Shown here: piece after piece, positions 9,049-18,624 of the stretch
How positions within the stretch are numbered: the first letter of the stretch is position 1
Layout of the letters: each line of letters begins with the position of its first letter
NCBI GenBank assembly: GCA_947628795.1
Contig: CANRBF010000004.1
Span: 1-64,000, forward strand
DNA: 64,000 nucleotides
Origin: an uncultured Monoglobus sp.
GTDB lineage: Bacteria > Bacillota > Clostridia > Monoglobales > Monoglobaceae
Reading direction: 5' to 3'
The notes under the pieces: generated by a model
What the model was told of the DNA's origin: nothing
Database searches by the model: none
What the model saw: only the letters and a program-made list of their open reading frames with translations
Made by a program: the position numbers and the translations under genes

Positions 9049-12048
9049 TTACAGCAGCGCGGTTCTGCCTATCATTGTCACAAACTCGGCTCTTGTTATC
9101 GAGGCGGACGGCGCCAGGGTGCCGTCGGGATAGCCGTTTATAATTCCAGCTCCGCACGCCCACTGTATCGCGGGCACCGCGTATTCGCTGATCTGCGCCG
9201 CATCGGTGAATATCATGTTTGCGCTCTCGCCGAGAGAAACATCTCCGCCCTTATACTGCGCGTATCGGTAAAGTATCGCCGCGGTCTGCTCTCTTGTCAC
9301 ATTTTCGTCGGGTCTGAATGTGCCGTCCTCAAAGCCTGTCACTATGCCGTTCGCGGCAGCCCAGGCCACATACGGAGCATAAAATTCATTCGGGTCAACG
9401 TCGCTCATCAGCGCTCCGTCCGACTCTGCGAATCCGTCCGCGCGTCCGATTATCGTCACAAGCATTCCGCGTGTCATATTTTGGTCGGGGCCGAACTCGG
9501 TGTCGCTCACGCCGTTTACAAGGCCTTTGCCGTACGCCGAATTCACCGCGTCATAGAACCAATCGGAAGGCTTCACGTCATTAAACGGCATTCCGTCGGA
9601 TATCGGCGCTTCGGATACCGGAGCGTCCGAAGTCTGCGGCTGCGGCGCAGCTGTTTCCGTCGGATTTGATGTCGGAGACGGGGTTGCTCCGGTCGTGCCA
9701 AATGAGCCGCCGCCATAGCCTCCCGAGCCGCTGCCGCCGGAATGTGACGCAGCTTTAGGTGAAAATGTTACTTTCTTTACGATATTTCCGTCCGCGTCAG
9801 TGTAATTTAACTTTTCTTTGTCATATTTCACTGTCTTGCCGTCCGATAATACCAAAACGCCGGTAACCTCCGACACGGAAGCGCCGGCGGAGCCCTCCGC
9901 CGCGAACGTTGAACTGTTATCCATCTTTACGATCACCGCCTTATTGCCCTCTTGTCTTGACGTAAGGCCGTAGCCGTTGGCTGAATCGAGCGCGGTAAGT
10001 ATAAGGGAACTATTGCCCGAAAGCTCGATTTTTCCGTCGCCGTAATTTTCCCAGTCAAAGATCATAAGTCCGAAAGCCTCATCCGCGGCCGAAGTCGATG
10101 CCGTAAGGCTCGAATTGTCTTTTATTATTAATGAATTAACCGCGCATCCGTCGCTTACTTTGTTCTCCTCTCTGCCGATGCAGGCGCCGCCTTTCGCGTT
10201 GACGTCCGCGCCGCCGCTTATGGTGAGCGTGTGAGGCTCAGTCATGGGATAGTCGACGTACATACCGACGGAGCACGCGTAAGCATCGCCGCCGACAGCG
10301 TTTACCTCGGCGAGAGATATATTAAGGTCGCCGTAGCTGAGTATTCCGGAGCTGTCGCCTCTTGATGTCTCTATAGTCTCGTCATACACAACATTTCCGC
10401 CGCGCGCGGTAAGGCTGCCGTTGCCCGTTATATTTAACGTTTTGTCTTTATTGACGCCTGTAACGCCCCAGCTGCTTATATTTGCTCCGTCGCCGCCTAT
10501 GACGTCAAGATCACCGTCTATCTCGAGAGTATTGTCTCCCACGCATAATAGGCCGGTGCTGCCGCCGACATCGCCGCCGAACTTAACGCCGGCCGCTCCG
10601 CCGTAGATCAGCGGGGTCTCTCCCTCGGGAACGTAGAGCGTCGCGCCTTCGCCGAGGATCAGTCCGTCCTCGTTTGTTGTGACAAAACGGAACTCCGAAG
10701 TAAGCGTAAGCTTATTTTTCTCACATATTGCTCCGGGCACTTCGACAGGATCGGACATCACGCCCGGTTCATAGTCGTGTTCCGAGTCGTATTCTGAATA
10801 CAGCCTGCCCGTTTCGCCGTCGAAATAGAGCACATTGTCAACCGCAACATCCGCGGGGTTTTTAAACGTGATATATTTCGCTATATTTCCCTGCTTGTCA
10901 ACATAGCTGTTTGTCAGTTTGTCGGTTCCTCTTGTGTATGACAATACCTCGCCGTCCGCCGACACAGCCACAACTCCCAAAAGCTCGGCGTAATGCGCCG
11001 CTTTCATCGTTCCCTCGACGGTAAACGTGCAGGTGCCGTCTGTTTTCACGGGTACCGACACACCCTCTGAACACCAGATGCCGAAACTGCGGTCGGAACC
11101 TGAGGTGCTTGATTTGAGCGTGCTGTTGTTTTCAAGCGTAATGCTGCCGTTATAGATCACGCCGTCTCCGCGCACATCGCCGCACATTATGCAGATCCCG
11201 TAGGAGTCGCTTTTTATGCTGCCTGCCGCCGAGGCGGTAAGGCTCGAATTGTCCTTAACCGTAAGATTGCCCGTCGTTAACGCGGTGCTGTAGCAATCAT
11301 CGTAAGGTTGACCTTCTCCGCGGGTCTCACCGCTTTCCGCCGTGACGGAAGCTCCGCCGCTTACGGTCAGGGTGCGGCCTTCATCGGTCACTATACCAAA
11401 ACTTATTCCATACGCGCTGCCGCCGCTGAAACGGGCTTTTGCAACCGATATATCCAGATCCCCGTACACATATATTCCGAGAGAATCCCGTCTAGCGGGC
11501 TCTGCGGCCTCATCATGCTCCGTGTCTCCGCTCACCGCGGTGAGTTCTCCTTTTCCGGTTATCGTAAGGTCGCCGTCCGAGAGAATTGCGCGGCTCGACG
11601 CTTCCGTGCCCGTGCCCGATCGCACGGTCAAGCTGCCGTCTATGTCTATCGTGCTGCCGTCGGCAGCGAATATGCCGGTGTACTCGCCCAGCTTATCGTC
11701 GCCCGTAAATCCGTCGGCCGCGCTCAGTATCGACGGGTTTTCGCCCTCGGGAACATAGAGCGTTGTATTACCGTCTATGAACAGGCCGTCCTTGGCCGTC
11801 GTCACAAATTGAAAGTCCGAGGTGAGCGTCAGCTTGTTTCCCTCGCATATAGCGCCCGGGAAGCTGTCTATCGGCTCGGAAAACTCCTTTGTTTCATAGT
11901 CCATCTTCGTGTAAAGCTTGCTCGTCGCGCTGTCATAGTAAAGGATATGGTCGCTTTTGGCCGCATCCGCGGCGAATATCATCGACGCGGGCATTGTGCC
12001 GACAAGCATCGCGACGATCGATATAAGCGCGATTATTTTTTTCTTCAT
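9049..12048 (-). CDS. Secreted SLH protein with duplicated beta-solenoid domain
   Basis: A 999-residue surface protein. After a signal peptide (about 1-27) come two copies of a module of roughly 360 residues (about 31-400 and 400-770). Each opens with a pattern like ILYYDSATSKLYTKMDY and contains repeated strands such as TSDFQFVTT, GDLDISV and DNSSLTAS. They resemble the solenoid in the giant protease and carbohydrate-binding Cthe_2159-type domains (from memory). A Ser/Gly and Pro/Thr linker leads to three SLH repeats (about 835-999). These are very close to the giant protease triplet, sharing long stretches such as NGIVTGFEDGTFRPDENVTR. No catalytic motif is seen; a structural or glycan-binding role is likely. 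It lies 45 bp after paralogue 2 and 27 bp before paralogue 1. SD AGGAGG. Confidence 0.82.
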   Translation of the reverse strand: MKKKIIALISIVAMLVGTMPASMIFAADAAKSDHILYYDSATSKLYTKMDYETKEFSEPIDSFPGAICEGNKLTLTSDFQFVTTAKDGLFIDGNTTLYVPEGENPSILSAADGFTGDDKLGEYTGIFAADGSTIDIDGSLTVRSGTGTEASSRAILSDGDLTITGKGELTAVSGDTEHDEAAEPARRDSLGIYVYGDLDISVAKARFSGGSAYGISFGIVTDEGRTLTVSGGASVTAESGETRGEGQPYDDCYSTALTTGNLTVKDNSSLTASAAGSIKSDSYGICIMCGDVRGDGVIYNGSITLENNSTLKSSTSGSDRSFGIWCSEGVSVPVKTDGTCTFTVEGTMKAAHYAELLGVVAVSADGEVLSYTRGTDKLTNSYVDKQGNIAKYITFKNPADVAVDNVLYFDGETGRLYSEYDSEHDYEPGVMSDPVEVPGAICEKNKLTLTSEFRFVTTNEDGLILGEGATLYVPEGETPLIYGGAAGVKFGGDVGGSTGLLCVGDNTLEIDGDLDVIGGDGANISSWGVTGVNKDKTLNITGNGSLTARGGNVVYDETIETSRGDSSGILSYGDLNISLAEVNAVGGDAYACSVGMYVDYPMTEPHTLTISGGADVNAKGGACIGREENKVSDGCAVNSLIIKDNSSLTASTSAADEAFGLMIFDWENYGDGKIELSGNSSLILTALDSANGYGLTSRQEGNKAVIVKMDNSSTFAAEGSAGASVSEVTGVLVLSDGKTVKYDKEKLNYTDADGNIVKKVTFSPKAASHSGGSGSGGYGGGSFGTTGATPSPTSNPTETAAPQPQTSDAPVSEAPISDGMPFNDVKPSDWFYDAVNSAYGKGLVNGVSDTEFGPDQNMTRGMLVTIIGRADGFAESDGALMSDVDPNEFYAPYVAWAAANGIVTGFEDGTFRPDENVTREQTAAILYRYAQYKGGDVSLGESANMIFTDAAQISEYAVPAIQWACGAGIINGYPDGTLAPSASITRAEFVTMIGRTALL

Positions 12049-12093
12049 GTGATTATTTTCCTCCTTTTATAAGCGGGCGGCGTCCCATTGATC

Positions 12094-14427
12094 TTACCAG
12101 ATCGAAACTCTGTCCTCGGGGGCAACCCACATTCCGTCTTTTTCGGTTATGCCGTAAACTTCCATGAACTTGTCGCTGGACTGGAACAGTCTGTTCACGC
12201 GCACGTTGTCGGGGCTGTGGGTGTCGGAATTCATGTGATTTTGGAGCGCTGCGCGGTAGTAAGTGCTCATCCATACGTTGGCCCAGCTCTCATAGAATTT
12301 CTCGTAATCAAAATTCTCGGTCTTTGAGGCAAGCTCGGTCGCGACGGAGAGTCCGCCCAGATCGGCGGTGTTTTCGGTAAGCGTCTGCTCGCCGTTCATA
12401 GCGAGTCCGGGAGCGGTCTCCTGGCCGTCATAGAAGTCGATAACCGCTTGGCAGCGCTCCTCAAACGCCGCGGCGTCCTCATCAGTCCACCAGTTCACCG
12501 CGTTTCCGTTCTCGTCATACTGCGAGCCGTTTCTGTCAAACGCGTGGCTGAGCTCGTGGCCTATAACAATACCCAGAGCGCCGAGATTTGTCTCGTATGC
12601 CGCGTCGGGGCTGTAGATGCCCGGCGTCAGAATAAATCCCGCGCAAATAGTCACATCGTTAAATGAGGGATTATAAAAAGCGTTTACCGTCTGCGGAGAC
12701 GTAATCCACTGCGTATGGTCGACCTCGGTGCCCTCCTGAGCGATCATGTCGGCAAGTGCCGCGTCACTTATCGTCATCAGATTTTCCACCAGCGAGCCGC
12801 CGTCCGCGTAGCTCCTGAGCTCTTTGCTGTCGATCCCGATCTCATCGTAAGACTCGGGAGCTCCGACCTTTATACCCATGGTATCGAGCTTTTTCAGGGC
12901 CTTTTGTTTCGTCGTGTCGCTCATCCAGTCGAGCTTTTGTATCCTCTCGCGATAGATGTCGATCATGTCGGTTATCATTTTGGTTATGTCGGCCTTTGTT
13001 TTCTCGTCAACATATTTTTCGGCGTATATCTCGCCGAGATACTGCTCGAGCATGTCGTTCACACAGTTTGTCGCCTCGATCTCATCGCTGAGCGTTCCCT
13101 CGGTACCGTTCATTGCCGAAATATATTTGTTAGTTGCCTGCTTGAAATCATCGCTCATATATTCGGCATAGTTTGTAACAAGCGAAATTTTTGCATAATC
13201 CTTTATGATGTCGAGGTTTTTGTCGTCAAGGAGCTCGGCCATCTTTTCCATCGCGCCCACGTCGCTTACGATAAACTTGTCTTTGTTTTTTAATCCGCTT
13301 TTTTCAAACAGCTTGTTTATGTCAAGATTTTTGAACACATCGCACAGCTGATCAAGGGAGTACACATTATATGTATTATTAACGTCCAGCTGCTCCGCAA
13401 GAGAAAGGCTCGCCTCGGCTATCTGAGCTTCAAACTCAAAGCCCGACTCAGCCGCTGCCTCGGCGTCGGCCTCGCTGTAACCGATAAGCTCGGCCAGATC
13501 TTTCATGTACTCAATATACGCCGCTTTCTGCGGTTCCGCCCTGCCTTCGTACATATCCTTTGTGTGTATTGCGGCAGTGCCGAAATAATTAGCGTAACGC
13601 GTCGAATCCATCGGGTCTAAAGATACGCCGAACTGCATGAAAGAGTCTATAGCCTTCGTGTCTACAAAGTCGGAGACGCTCTTCATCGCGTCTATCTCGT
13701 CAAGATACGGCTTTAGCGGCTCGTAGCCCTGCGCGTTTCTCGCCTCTTTGTTCATGTAGTTGTCGTAGAGCGTCTTGATCTTGCCCTCTTTTGAGTTTTT
13801 GTCGGGATTTGACGCGGAGATCTCCTTGATAAGGTCTCTGAGCTGAATATCGGTCGTGTCATTTCTGATCGTTCCGGTAGCCGTCTGTCCATCAGGGATC
13901 ACGCTGTTCTCGAGAGCGTCGTGGTTAACTGTCTGGTAAAAATCATCCTTAAGGTTTGTGCCGAACACGCGGTACATACGCTGGATAAACAGCTTCATCT
14001 CGTCTGTTGTCACGTTGTCGTCGGGCGCGAATATGCCCTCGGATTTGCCCGCCACTATGCCCGAGGCGAACACGTCGGCGAGCTCGGTCTCGGCCCAGTC
14101 GGGAATATCTGTAAATGTCTCGGCGGGGAAGGCTACGTACTTGTTAAAGCCTTTGATCTCGGGGATATTGCCGAAAGCGCGCTTGAGCATAACGAGCGCC
14201 TCAGCACGGGTAACGCTCCAGTCCTCGTGGAGCAGACCGTCCTCGTAGCCTTTTAATATGTCGGTTTTTTGCACGCCGGGATTGTAGTCATCGGCGGCGG
14301 TGAGTAACATGTCGCAGACCTCACCGCGTGTGGCGTAGTCGTCCGCCGCGAATACCGGTGCCACAGCGGGCATTGTACCGATAAGCATTGCGGCGCTTAA
14401 TAAAAGCGCGATTATTTTTTTCTTCAT
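12094..14427 (-). CDS. SLH-anchored M13 metallopeptidase, paralogue 2
   Basis: A 777-residue protein with the layout of paralogue 1: signal peptide (ends VFA), two SLH-type repeats nearly identical to the other two peptidases (for example DILKGYEDGLLHEDWS), then an M13 domain. Zinc motif GHELSHAF has H624 as first ligand; ENTADLGG and NAFYNPSFND are intact, and the protein ends RVSIW. It heads the compact group paralogue 2 - SLH solenoid - paralogue 1 (gaps 45 and 27 bp), so co-transcription is likely. The middle of the M13 domain diverges more than the ends, suggesting different peptide preferences. SD AGGAGG 9 nt upstream of ATG. Confidence 0.92.
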   Translation of the reverse strand: MKKKIIALLLSAAMLIGTMPAVAPVFAADDYATRGEVCDMLLTAADDYNPGVQKTDILKGYEDGLLHEDWSVTRAEALVMLKRAFGNIPEIKGFNKYVAFPAETFTDIPDWAETELADVFASGIVAGKSEGIFAPDDNVTTDEMKLFIQRMYRVFGTNLKDDFYQTVNHDALENSVIPDGQTATGTIRNDTTDIQLRDLIKEISASNPDKNSKEGKIKTLYDNYMNKEARNAQGYEPLKPYLDEIDAMKSVSDFVDTKAIDSFMQFGVSLDPMDSTRYANYFGTAAIHTKDMYEGRAEPQKAAYIEYMKDLAELIGYSEADAEAAAESGFEFEAQIAEASLSLAEQLDVNNTYNVYSLDQLCDVFKNLDINKLFEKSGLKNKDKFIVSDVGAMEKMAELLDDKNLDIIKDYAKISLVTNYAEYMSDDFKQATNKYISAMNGTEGTLSDEIEATNCVNDMLEQYLGEIYAEKYVDEKTKADITKMITDMIDIYRERIQKLDWMSDTTKQKALKKLDTMGIKVGAPESYDEIGIDSKELRSYADGGSLVENLMTISDAALADMIAQEGTEVDHTQWITSPQTVNAFYNPSFNDVTICAGFILTPGIYSPDAAYETNLGALGIVIGHELSHAFDRNGSQYDENGNAVNWWTDEDAAAFEERCQAVIDFYDGQETAPGLAMNGEQTLTENTADLGGLSVATELASKTENFDYEKFYESWANVWMSTYYRAALQNHMNSDTHSPDNVRVNRLFQSSDKFMEVYGITEKDGMWVAPEDRVSIW

Positions 14428-14454
14428 AATATTATTTTCCTCCTTTTTTTAATC

Positions 14455-14725
14455 GGGCGGATGATATCCGCCCATTTGCCTCGCCCCTTGGGGAGAGGTG
14501 GATTTCCGCCAAATGCGGAAAGACGGAGAGGGGTTAACATAGGTACTAGTGATTAGTAGCCAGGGACCAGGAACTATGAACCCCTCTCAGTCGCCTTCGG
14601 CGACAGCTCTCCCCAAGGGGCGAGCCTAATGTTTACCGATGTCCTAGTTGCTAGTCCCTACGTTGGCCCCTTCCACCGCTATCGCGGTCCCCGCTCCCCC
14701 ACCTTACGGCAGGGGAGGCAAATCC
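14455..14725. repeat. Interspersed repeat block between M13 paralogues 2 and 3
   Basis: Contains GGGCGGATGATATCCGCCC, then a dumbbell CCCCTTGGGGAGAGGTGG with inner hairpin TTTCCGCCAAATGCGGAAA, a GATTAG-type short-repeat stretch, and an oppositely oriented copy CCCCTCTCAGTC-GCCTTCGGCGA-CAGCTCTCCCC. A CTAGTCCCTACGTTGG module and a degenerate C-rich copy follow. No gene is seen in this 305-bp gap. Confidence 0.75.
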
Positions 14726-14732
14726 GTTTATT

Positions 14733-17075
14733 TTACCAAATGGAAACTCTGTCTTCGGGGGGTACCCACATGCCGTCGTCTTCGGTGATGCCGTAGGTCT
14801 CGAAGAACTTGTCGCTGGTCTCAAACAGTCTGTTCACGCGAACCTCGGCCGCGCTGTGCACGTCTGACACGGCCAGCTGTTCAAGATACCCGCGGTAAGA
14901 AACATCCATCCACAGCTGCGCCCAAGTCTCGAACATCTTTTTGTAATCAAAATTTTCGATTTTTGACGCCAGCTCCGTCGCCACCGAAAGGCCGCCCATG
15001 TCGGCGGTGTTTTCTGTAAGAGTCAGTTCTCCGTTGGTGGTGATGCCGGGCGCGCACTCCTGTCCGTCATAGAAGTCGATAACCGCTTTGCAGCGCTCAT
15101 CAAACGCCGCGGCGTCCTCGTCGGTCCACCAGTTCACCGCATTTCCGTTCTCGTCGTACTGGGATCCGTTTTTGTCAAACGCGTGACTGAGCTCATGGCC
15201 GATAGCAATTCCTATTCCGCCAAGATTTTCCTCATATGAGGCGCTTGAGCTGTAGGTGTGCGGTATCTGCAAGATAGCGGCGGTGATGGTTATATCGTTA
15301 AAGCTGGGATTGTAGCAGGCGTTCACGGTCTGGGGCGACATTATCCACTCGGTGTGGTCGATCTCTCCGCCCTCTTTCTTAATACCGTCTTTCTCGGCGG
15401 CGTCATTGATCGCGATAACGTTTTCAACGAGGCTGCCGCCGTCGGCGTAGCTTTTAAGCTCTGTGCCGTCAAGGGTCATTTCGGGGAGCTCATCGGGGCC
15501 GCCGACCTTTATTCCCATGGTGTCGAGCTTCTTTATCGCCTTCTGCTTCGTCGCGTCGCTCATCCAGTCAAGCTTTTGTATTCTCTCGCGGTAGATATCT
15601 ATCATGTCTTTGATAATTTGGGTAACGTCGGTCTTGGTTTTCTCGTCCATATACTTATCGGTATACAGCTCGCCGAGATAAGCTGAAAGATTATTGTCAA
15701 CGCAGTCCACCGCGTCGGTCTCGTCGTCGCTCTCTCCCTGAATTCCGTAAACCTCGGAAACAAACGTCTTATACGCGTTATCAAAGTCATCGCTCAGATA
15801 TGTGTCGTAGCTTTTAAGAATATTGATCTTCGCGCAATCCTTAATCGCTTCAAGGTTCTTGTCATCAAGCAGCTCGGCTATTTTTTCCATCGCGCCGACG
15901 TCATAAACAATAAATCTGTCCTTATTCTTAAGGCCGCTGTTTTCAAACACCTTGTTTATGTCCACGTTTTTAAACAGAGCGGATATCTCATCAAGCGAGT
16001 ATATGTTGTATGTTTTGTTTATATCATAGGTATCGGTAAGCGAAAGACTCGCCTCGGCGACCTGTGTCTCTATATCAAACACTCTGTCTGCCGCGGCTTC
16101 GGCGTCGGCCTCGCTGTAGCCGATCAGTTTTAAGAGAGACGCCGCGTATTTCAGAGAAGCCGCTTTTTGATTTTCATCCTTTCCCTCATACATTTCCTTT
16201 GTGTTTATTGTCGGAGTCGAGAAAAAATCGGCGTAATGAGTTGAGTCCTTATCATCATAGCCGATCTCAAATCTCGCGAAAATTTCCATCGCCTCCTTGC
16301 AGTTTACAAGATCGGAAACGCTTTTCATCGCGTCTATCTCGTCAAGATACGGCTTTATCGGCTCATAGCCCTGCGCGTTTCTCGCCTCTTTGTTCATATA
16401 GTTGTCGTAGAGAGTCTTGATCTTACCCTCTTTTGAGTTTTTGTCGGGATCTGACGCGGCAACGCTCTTTACGATGTCCTTGATCTGATCCTGCACCTCA
16501 AAGCCGGACATGGTGCCCATGCCGGTTTCTCCGTCGGGGATAACGGCACTGTCAAGCGCGTCGTGATTAACGGTCTGATAATAGTTGTCCTTGAGGTTGG
16601 TGCCGAACACGCGGTACATGCGCTCGATAAACAGTTCCATCTCGCCTGTCGTAACGTTGTCGTCGGGCGCGAATATGCCCTCGGCTTTACCCGCAACTAT
16701 GCCCGAGCCGAACACGTCGGAAAGCTCGGTCTCGGCCCAGTCGGGGATATCGGTGAACGTCTCGGCGGGGAAGGCGATGTACTCATTGGCGCCCTCGATC
16801 TCGGGGATCTCGCCGAAGGCGCGCTTCAGCATAACCAGAGCCTCGGCTCTTGTCACGCTCCAGTCCTCGTGGAGCAGGCCGTCCTCATAGCCCTTTAAAA
16901 TGTCGGTCTTTTGCACGCCGGGATTGTAGTCATCGGCGGCGGTGAGCAGCATGTCGCAGACCTCGCCGCGGGTGGCGTAATCATCAGCCGGCGCCTCGGC
17001 AGCGAACACAACCGCGGGCATCGCGGTAAGCAGCATCGCCGCGCTTATAAGAAGCGCGATAATTTTTTTCTTCAT
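14733..17075 (-). CDS. SLH-anchored M13 metallopeptidase, paralogue 3
   Basis: A 780-residue secreted peptidase with signal peptide (ends VVFA), two SLH-type repeats and a complete M13 domain. Zinc motif GHELSHAF (first His 627), ENTADMGG and C-terminal RVSIW are present. The substrate motif reads NACYNPSFND, with Cys where the paralogues have Phe. It lies just downstream of the GHKL/LytTR gene pair, but the spacing (71 bp after the kinase stop) and its own SD (AAGGAGG) leave open whether it is in that operon. A 305-bp repeat block separates it from paralogue 2. Confidence 0.92.
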   Translation of the reverse strand: MKKKIIALLISAAMLLTAMPAVVFAAEAPADDYATRGEVCDMLLTAADDYNPGVQKTDILKGYEDGLLHEDWSVTRAEALVMLKRAFGEIPEIEGANEYIAFPAETFTDIPDWAETELSDVFGSGIVAGKAEGIFAPDDNVTTGEMELFIERMYRVFGTNLKDNYYQTVNHDALDSAVIPDGETGMGTMSGFEVQDQIKDIVKSVAASDPDKNSKEGKIKTLYDNYMNKEARNAQGYEPIKPYLDEIDAMKSVSDLVNCKEAMEIFARFEIGYDDKDSTHYADFFSTPTINTKEMYEGKDENQKAASLKYAASLLKLIGYSEADAEAAADRVFDIETQVAEASLSLTDTYDINKTYNIYSLDEISALFKNVDINKVFENSGLKNKDRFIVYDVGAMEKIAELLDDKNLEAIKDCAKINILKSYDTYLSDDFDNAYKTFVSEVYGIQGESDDETDAVDCVDNNLSAYLGELYTDKYMDEKTKTDVTQIIKDMIDIYRERIQKLDWMSDATKQKAIKKLDTMGIKVGGPDELPEMTLDGTELKSYADGGSLVENVIAINDAAEKDGIKKEGGEIDHTEWIMSPQTVNACYNPSFNDITITAAILQIPHTYSSSASYEENLGGIGIAIGHELSHAFDKNGSQYDENGNAVNWWTDEDAAAFDERCKAVIDFYDGQECAPGITTNGELTLTENTADMGGLSVATELASKIENFDYKKMFETWAQLWMDVSYRGYLEQLAVSDVHSAAEVRVNRLFETSDKFFETYGITEDDGMWVPPEDRVSIW

Positions 17076-17146
17076 GGAATAAATCCTCCTTGGTATGTTT
17101 TATAATAAATTAATTTTTTCGTAAATTATATGTTTTTAGCGGCGCG

Positions 17147-18529
17147 CTAAATATCCGAGTGATTGTTGAGCCTTATGCGGGCCGTGAATATTTCTTTTTC
17201 GGCGTCGAAGCGGAACATGGCGCTGCCGCCGTATTTTTGCGCGGTGTGCGCTATGCTCATAAGGCCGTATCCTCCTTCCGCGCGGCCGCTCAGAAACGCC
17301 TCGGCGGGCAGAAATCCGTCCTCGGTCCTGAACCTGCGGCTTATGCGCGCCTCTTTGCAGGAGTTGGTTATCTCTATCGCCAGCGAACCCTGCACGGTAC
17401 CGATCCTGACCCTTATACGCCGATCCTCGGAACAATTTTTGCACGCTCTTATCGCGTTTTCGAAAGAGTTGGCGAACAGCACCGTCAGATCGGCGGCGTC
17501 TATGTCAAGCTCTCCGCACTCGGCGCGGACGTCGCAGCTTATGCCGGCGTCTCTCGCCATGCCGATATAATACTGCAAAAGACCGTTGACAGTCATGTTT
17601 TTGCAGTACGCCTCGCTGTCGCGCCTGACGGTCATGTCTATGACCTCCGAAAGGTATTCTCTCATCTCGTCAAGCTTTCCTCTGTCAAGCATATCGCTCA
17701 GCGAGGTGTAGTGGTGCCTCAGGTCGTGCCTCATTCGGCGCGTGTTTTCCATATCGTCCACGATCTTCTCATACTGCAGCCGCTGTATCTCCATCGAGTG
17801 CTTCCGCTCGCTGTCCGCCTCGCGCCGCAGCGATTCGCGGAAGATCAGCCAGTATATAAGCACCTGATCTACCAGCATGACCAAGAACATTGTCAGCAGC
17901 AGCAAATACAGCCGATACTCCATATAATAATACGAAAAATCGACGCAAATTATCATTATAACAAAAACGACCGTTGAGGCGATTACTATAATAAATTCCC
18001 GCCTCATACTCCGCGTTTCGACCCTGCTTATGTATTCGCGCAGCATGCGGACAACGAAAAACAGCATAAGCGGCAGCAGAAAAGCCGCGGTGATCAAATA
18101 CAGCAGCACCCCGCTCCGAGAATACACCGCCCATTCAGCGACATTCTCATACACGCGATAAAACCCGGGAAACAAGCCGTTGAGCGTGTTGACCAGACAG
18201 TATTGCAGCGTCGCGTAGAACAATACCACAAAAAAGACCAGCAGCTTTTTTATCAAGGACTCGCGCACCAGCCATATAAACGCCAGCATCGTCAGCAGTA
18301 TCGCGGAAAACATGAACGCGTTCGCGACAAAGGCCGCGTTGCCCGAGTAGCCGCGCTGCATGACCGCCGGAAACAGCGCCGCAACGATTATCGTCACGGC
18401 CGTCACACAGGCGAAGATATATCTGCGCCGAAAGCGGTATGACTCTTGCGGAAACGGCAGGAAGATCATCAGGGCGCAGGGAAAAAACTGTATGAGGAAT
18501 CCCAAAGAATTCTGCAAGTAAGCGCCCAT
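17147..18529 (-). CDS. GHKL sensor histidine kinase (AgrC/VirS-like)
   Basis: A 460-residue membrane sensor kinase. The N-terminal 225 residues form about six hydrophobic helices, a polytopic sensor of the type that detects peptides in Agr-like systems. A coiled linker leads to the H-box RRMRHDLRHHY (H268) followed by a GHKL ATPase with N-box NSFENAIRAC and G-box GGYGLMSI. I prefer the ATG at 18529, with SD AAGGAT 10 nt upstream, over an in-frame GTG at 18538 that almost touches the SD. The LytTR regulator gene is upstream, separated only by a tandem 10-bp repeat that leads directly into this SD. No agrB or agrD is visible next to this pair, so the ligand is unknown. Confidence 0.85.
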   Translation of the reverse strand: MGAYLQNSLGFLIQFFPCALMIFLPFPQESYRFRRRYIFACVTAVTIIVAALFPAVMQRGYSGNAAFVANAFMFSAILLTMLAFIWLVRESLIKKLLVFFVVLFYATLQYCLVNTLNGLFPGFYRVYENVAEWAVYSRSGVLLYLITAAFLLPLMLFFVVRMLREYISRVETRSMRREFIIVIASTVVFVIMIICVDFSYYYMEYRLYLLLLTMFLVMLVDQVLIYWLIFRESLRREADSERKHSMEIQRLQYEKIVDDMENTRRMRHDLRHHYTSLSDMLDRGKLDEMREYLSEVIDMTVRRDSEAYCKNMTVNGLLQYYIGMARDAGISCDVRAECGELDIDAADLTVLFANSFENAIRACKNCSEDRRIRVRIGTVQGSLAIEITNSCKEARISRRFRTEDGFLPAEAFLSGRAEGGYGLMSIAHTAQKYGGSAMFRFDAEKEIFTARIRLNNHSDI

Positions 18530-18542
18530 GATAATCACATCC

Positions 18543-18614
18543 TTATAATCTTTTATAATCTTTTATAATCTTTTATAATCTTTTATAATCTTTTATAATC
18601 TTTTATAATCTTTT
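18543..18614. repeat. Tandem 10-bp repeat between regulator and kinase genes
   Basis: The unit TTTTATAATC occurs six times perfectly (18551-18610), flanked by partial units on both sides. On the coding strand it reads GATTATAAAA. The last codons of the regulator gene (GGATTATAA) and the kinase SD region (GATTATAAGGATG) match the unit edges, so copy number sets the distance between the regulator stop and the kinase SD. Such a simple-sequence tract can change length by slippage. Confidence 0.9.
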
Positions 18615-18624
18615 TACAAGCTTC

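Noticed and set aside
18541-18615. CRISPR or integration site
   Set aside because: Perfect head-to-tail 10-bp units without spacers; microsatellite-like.
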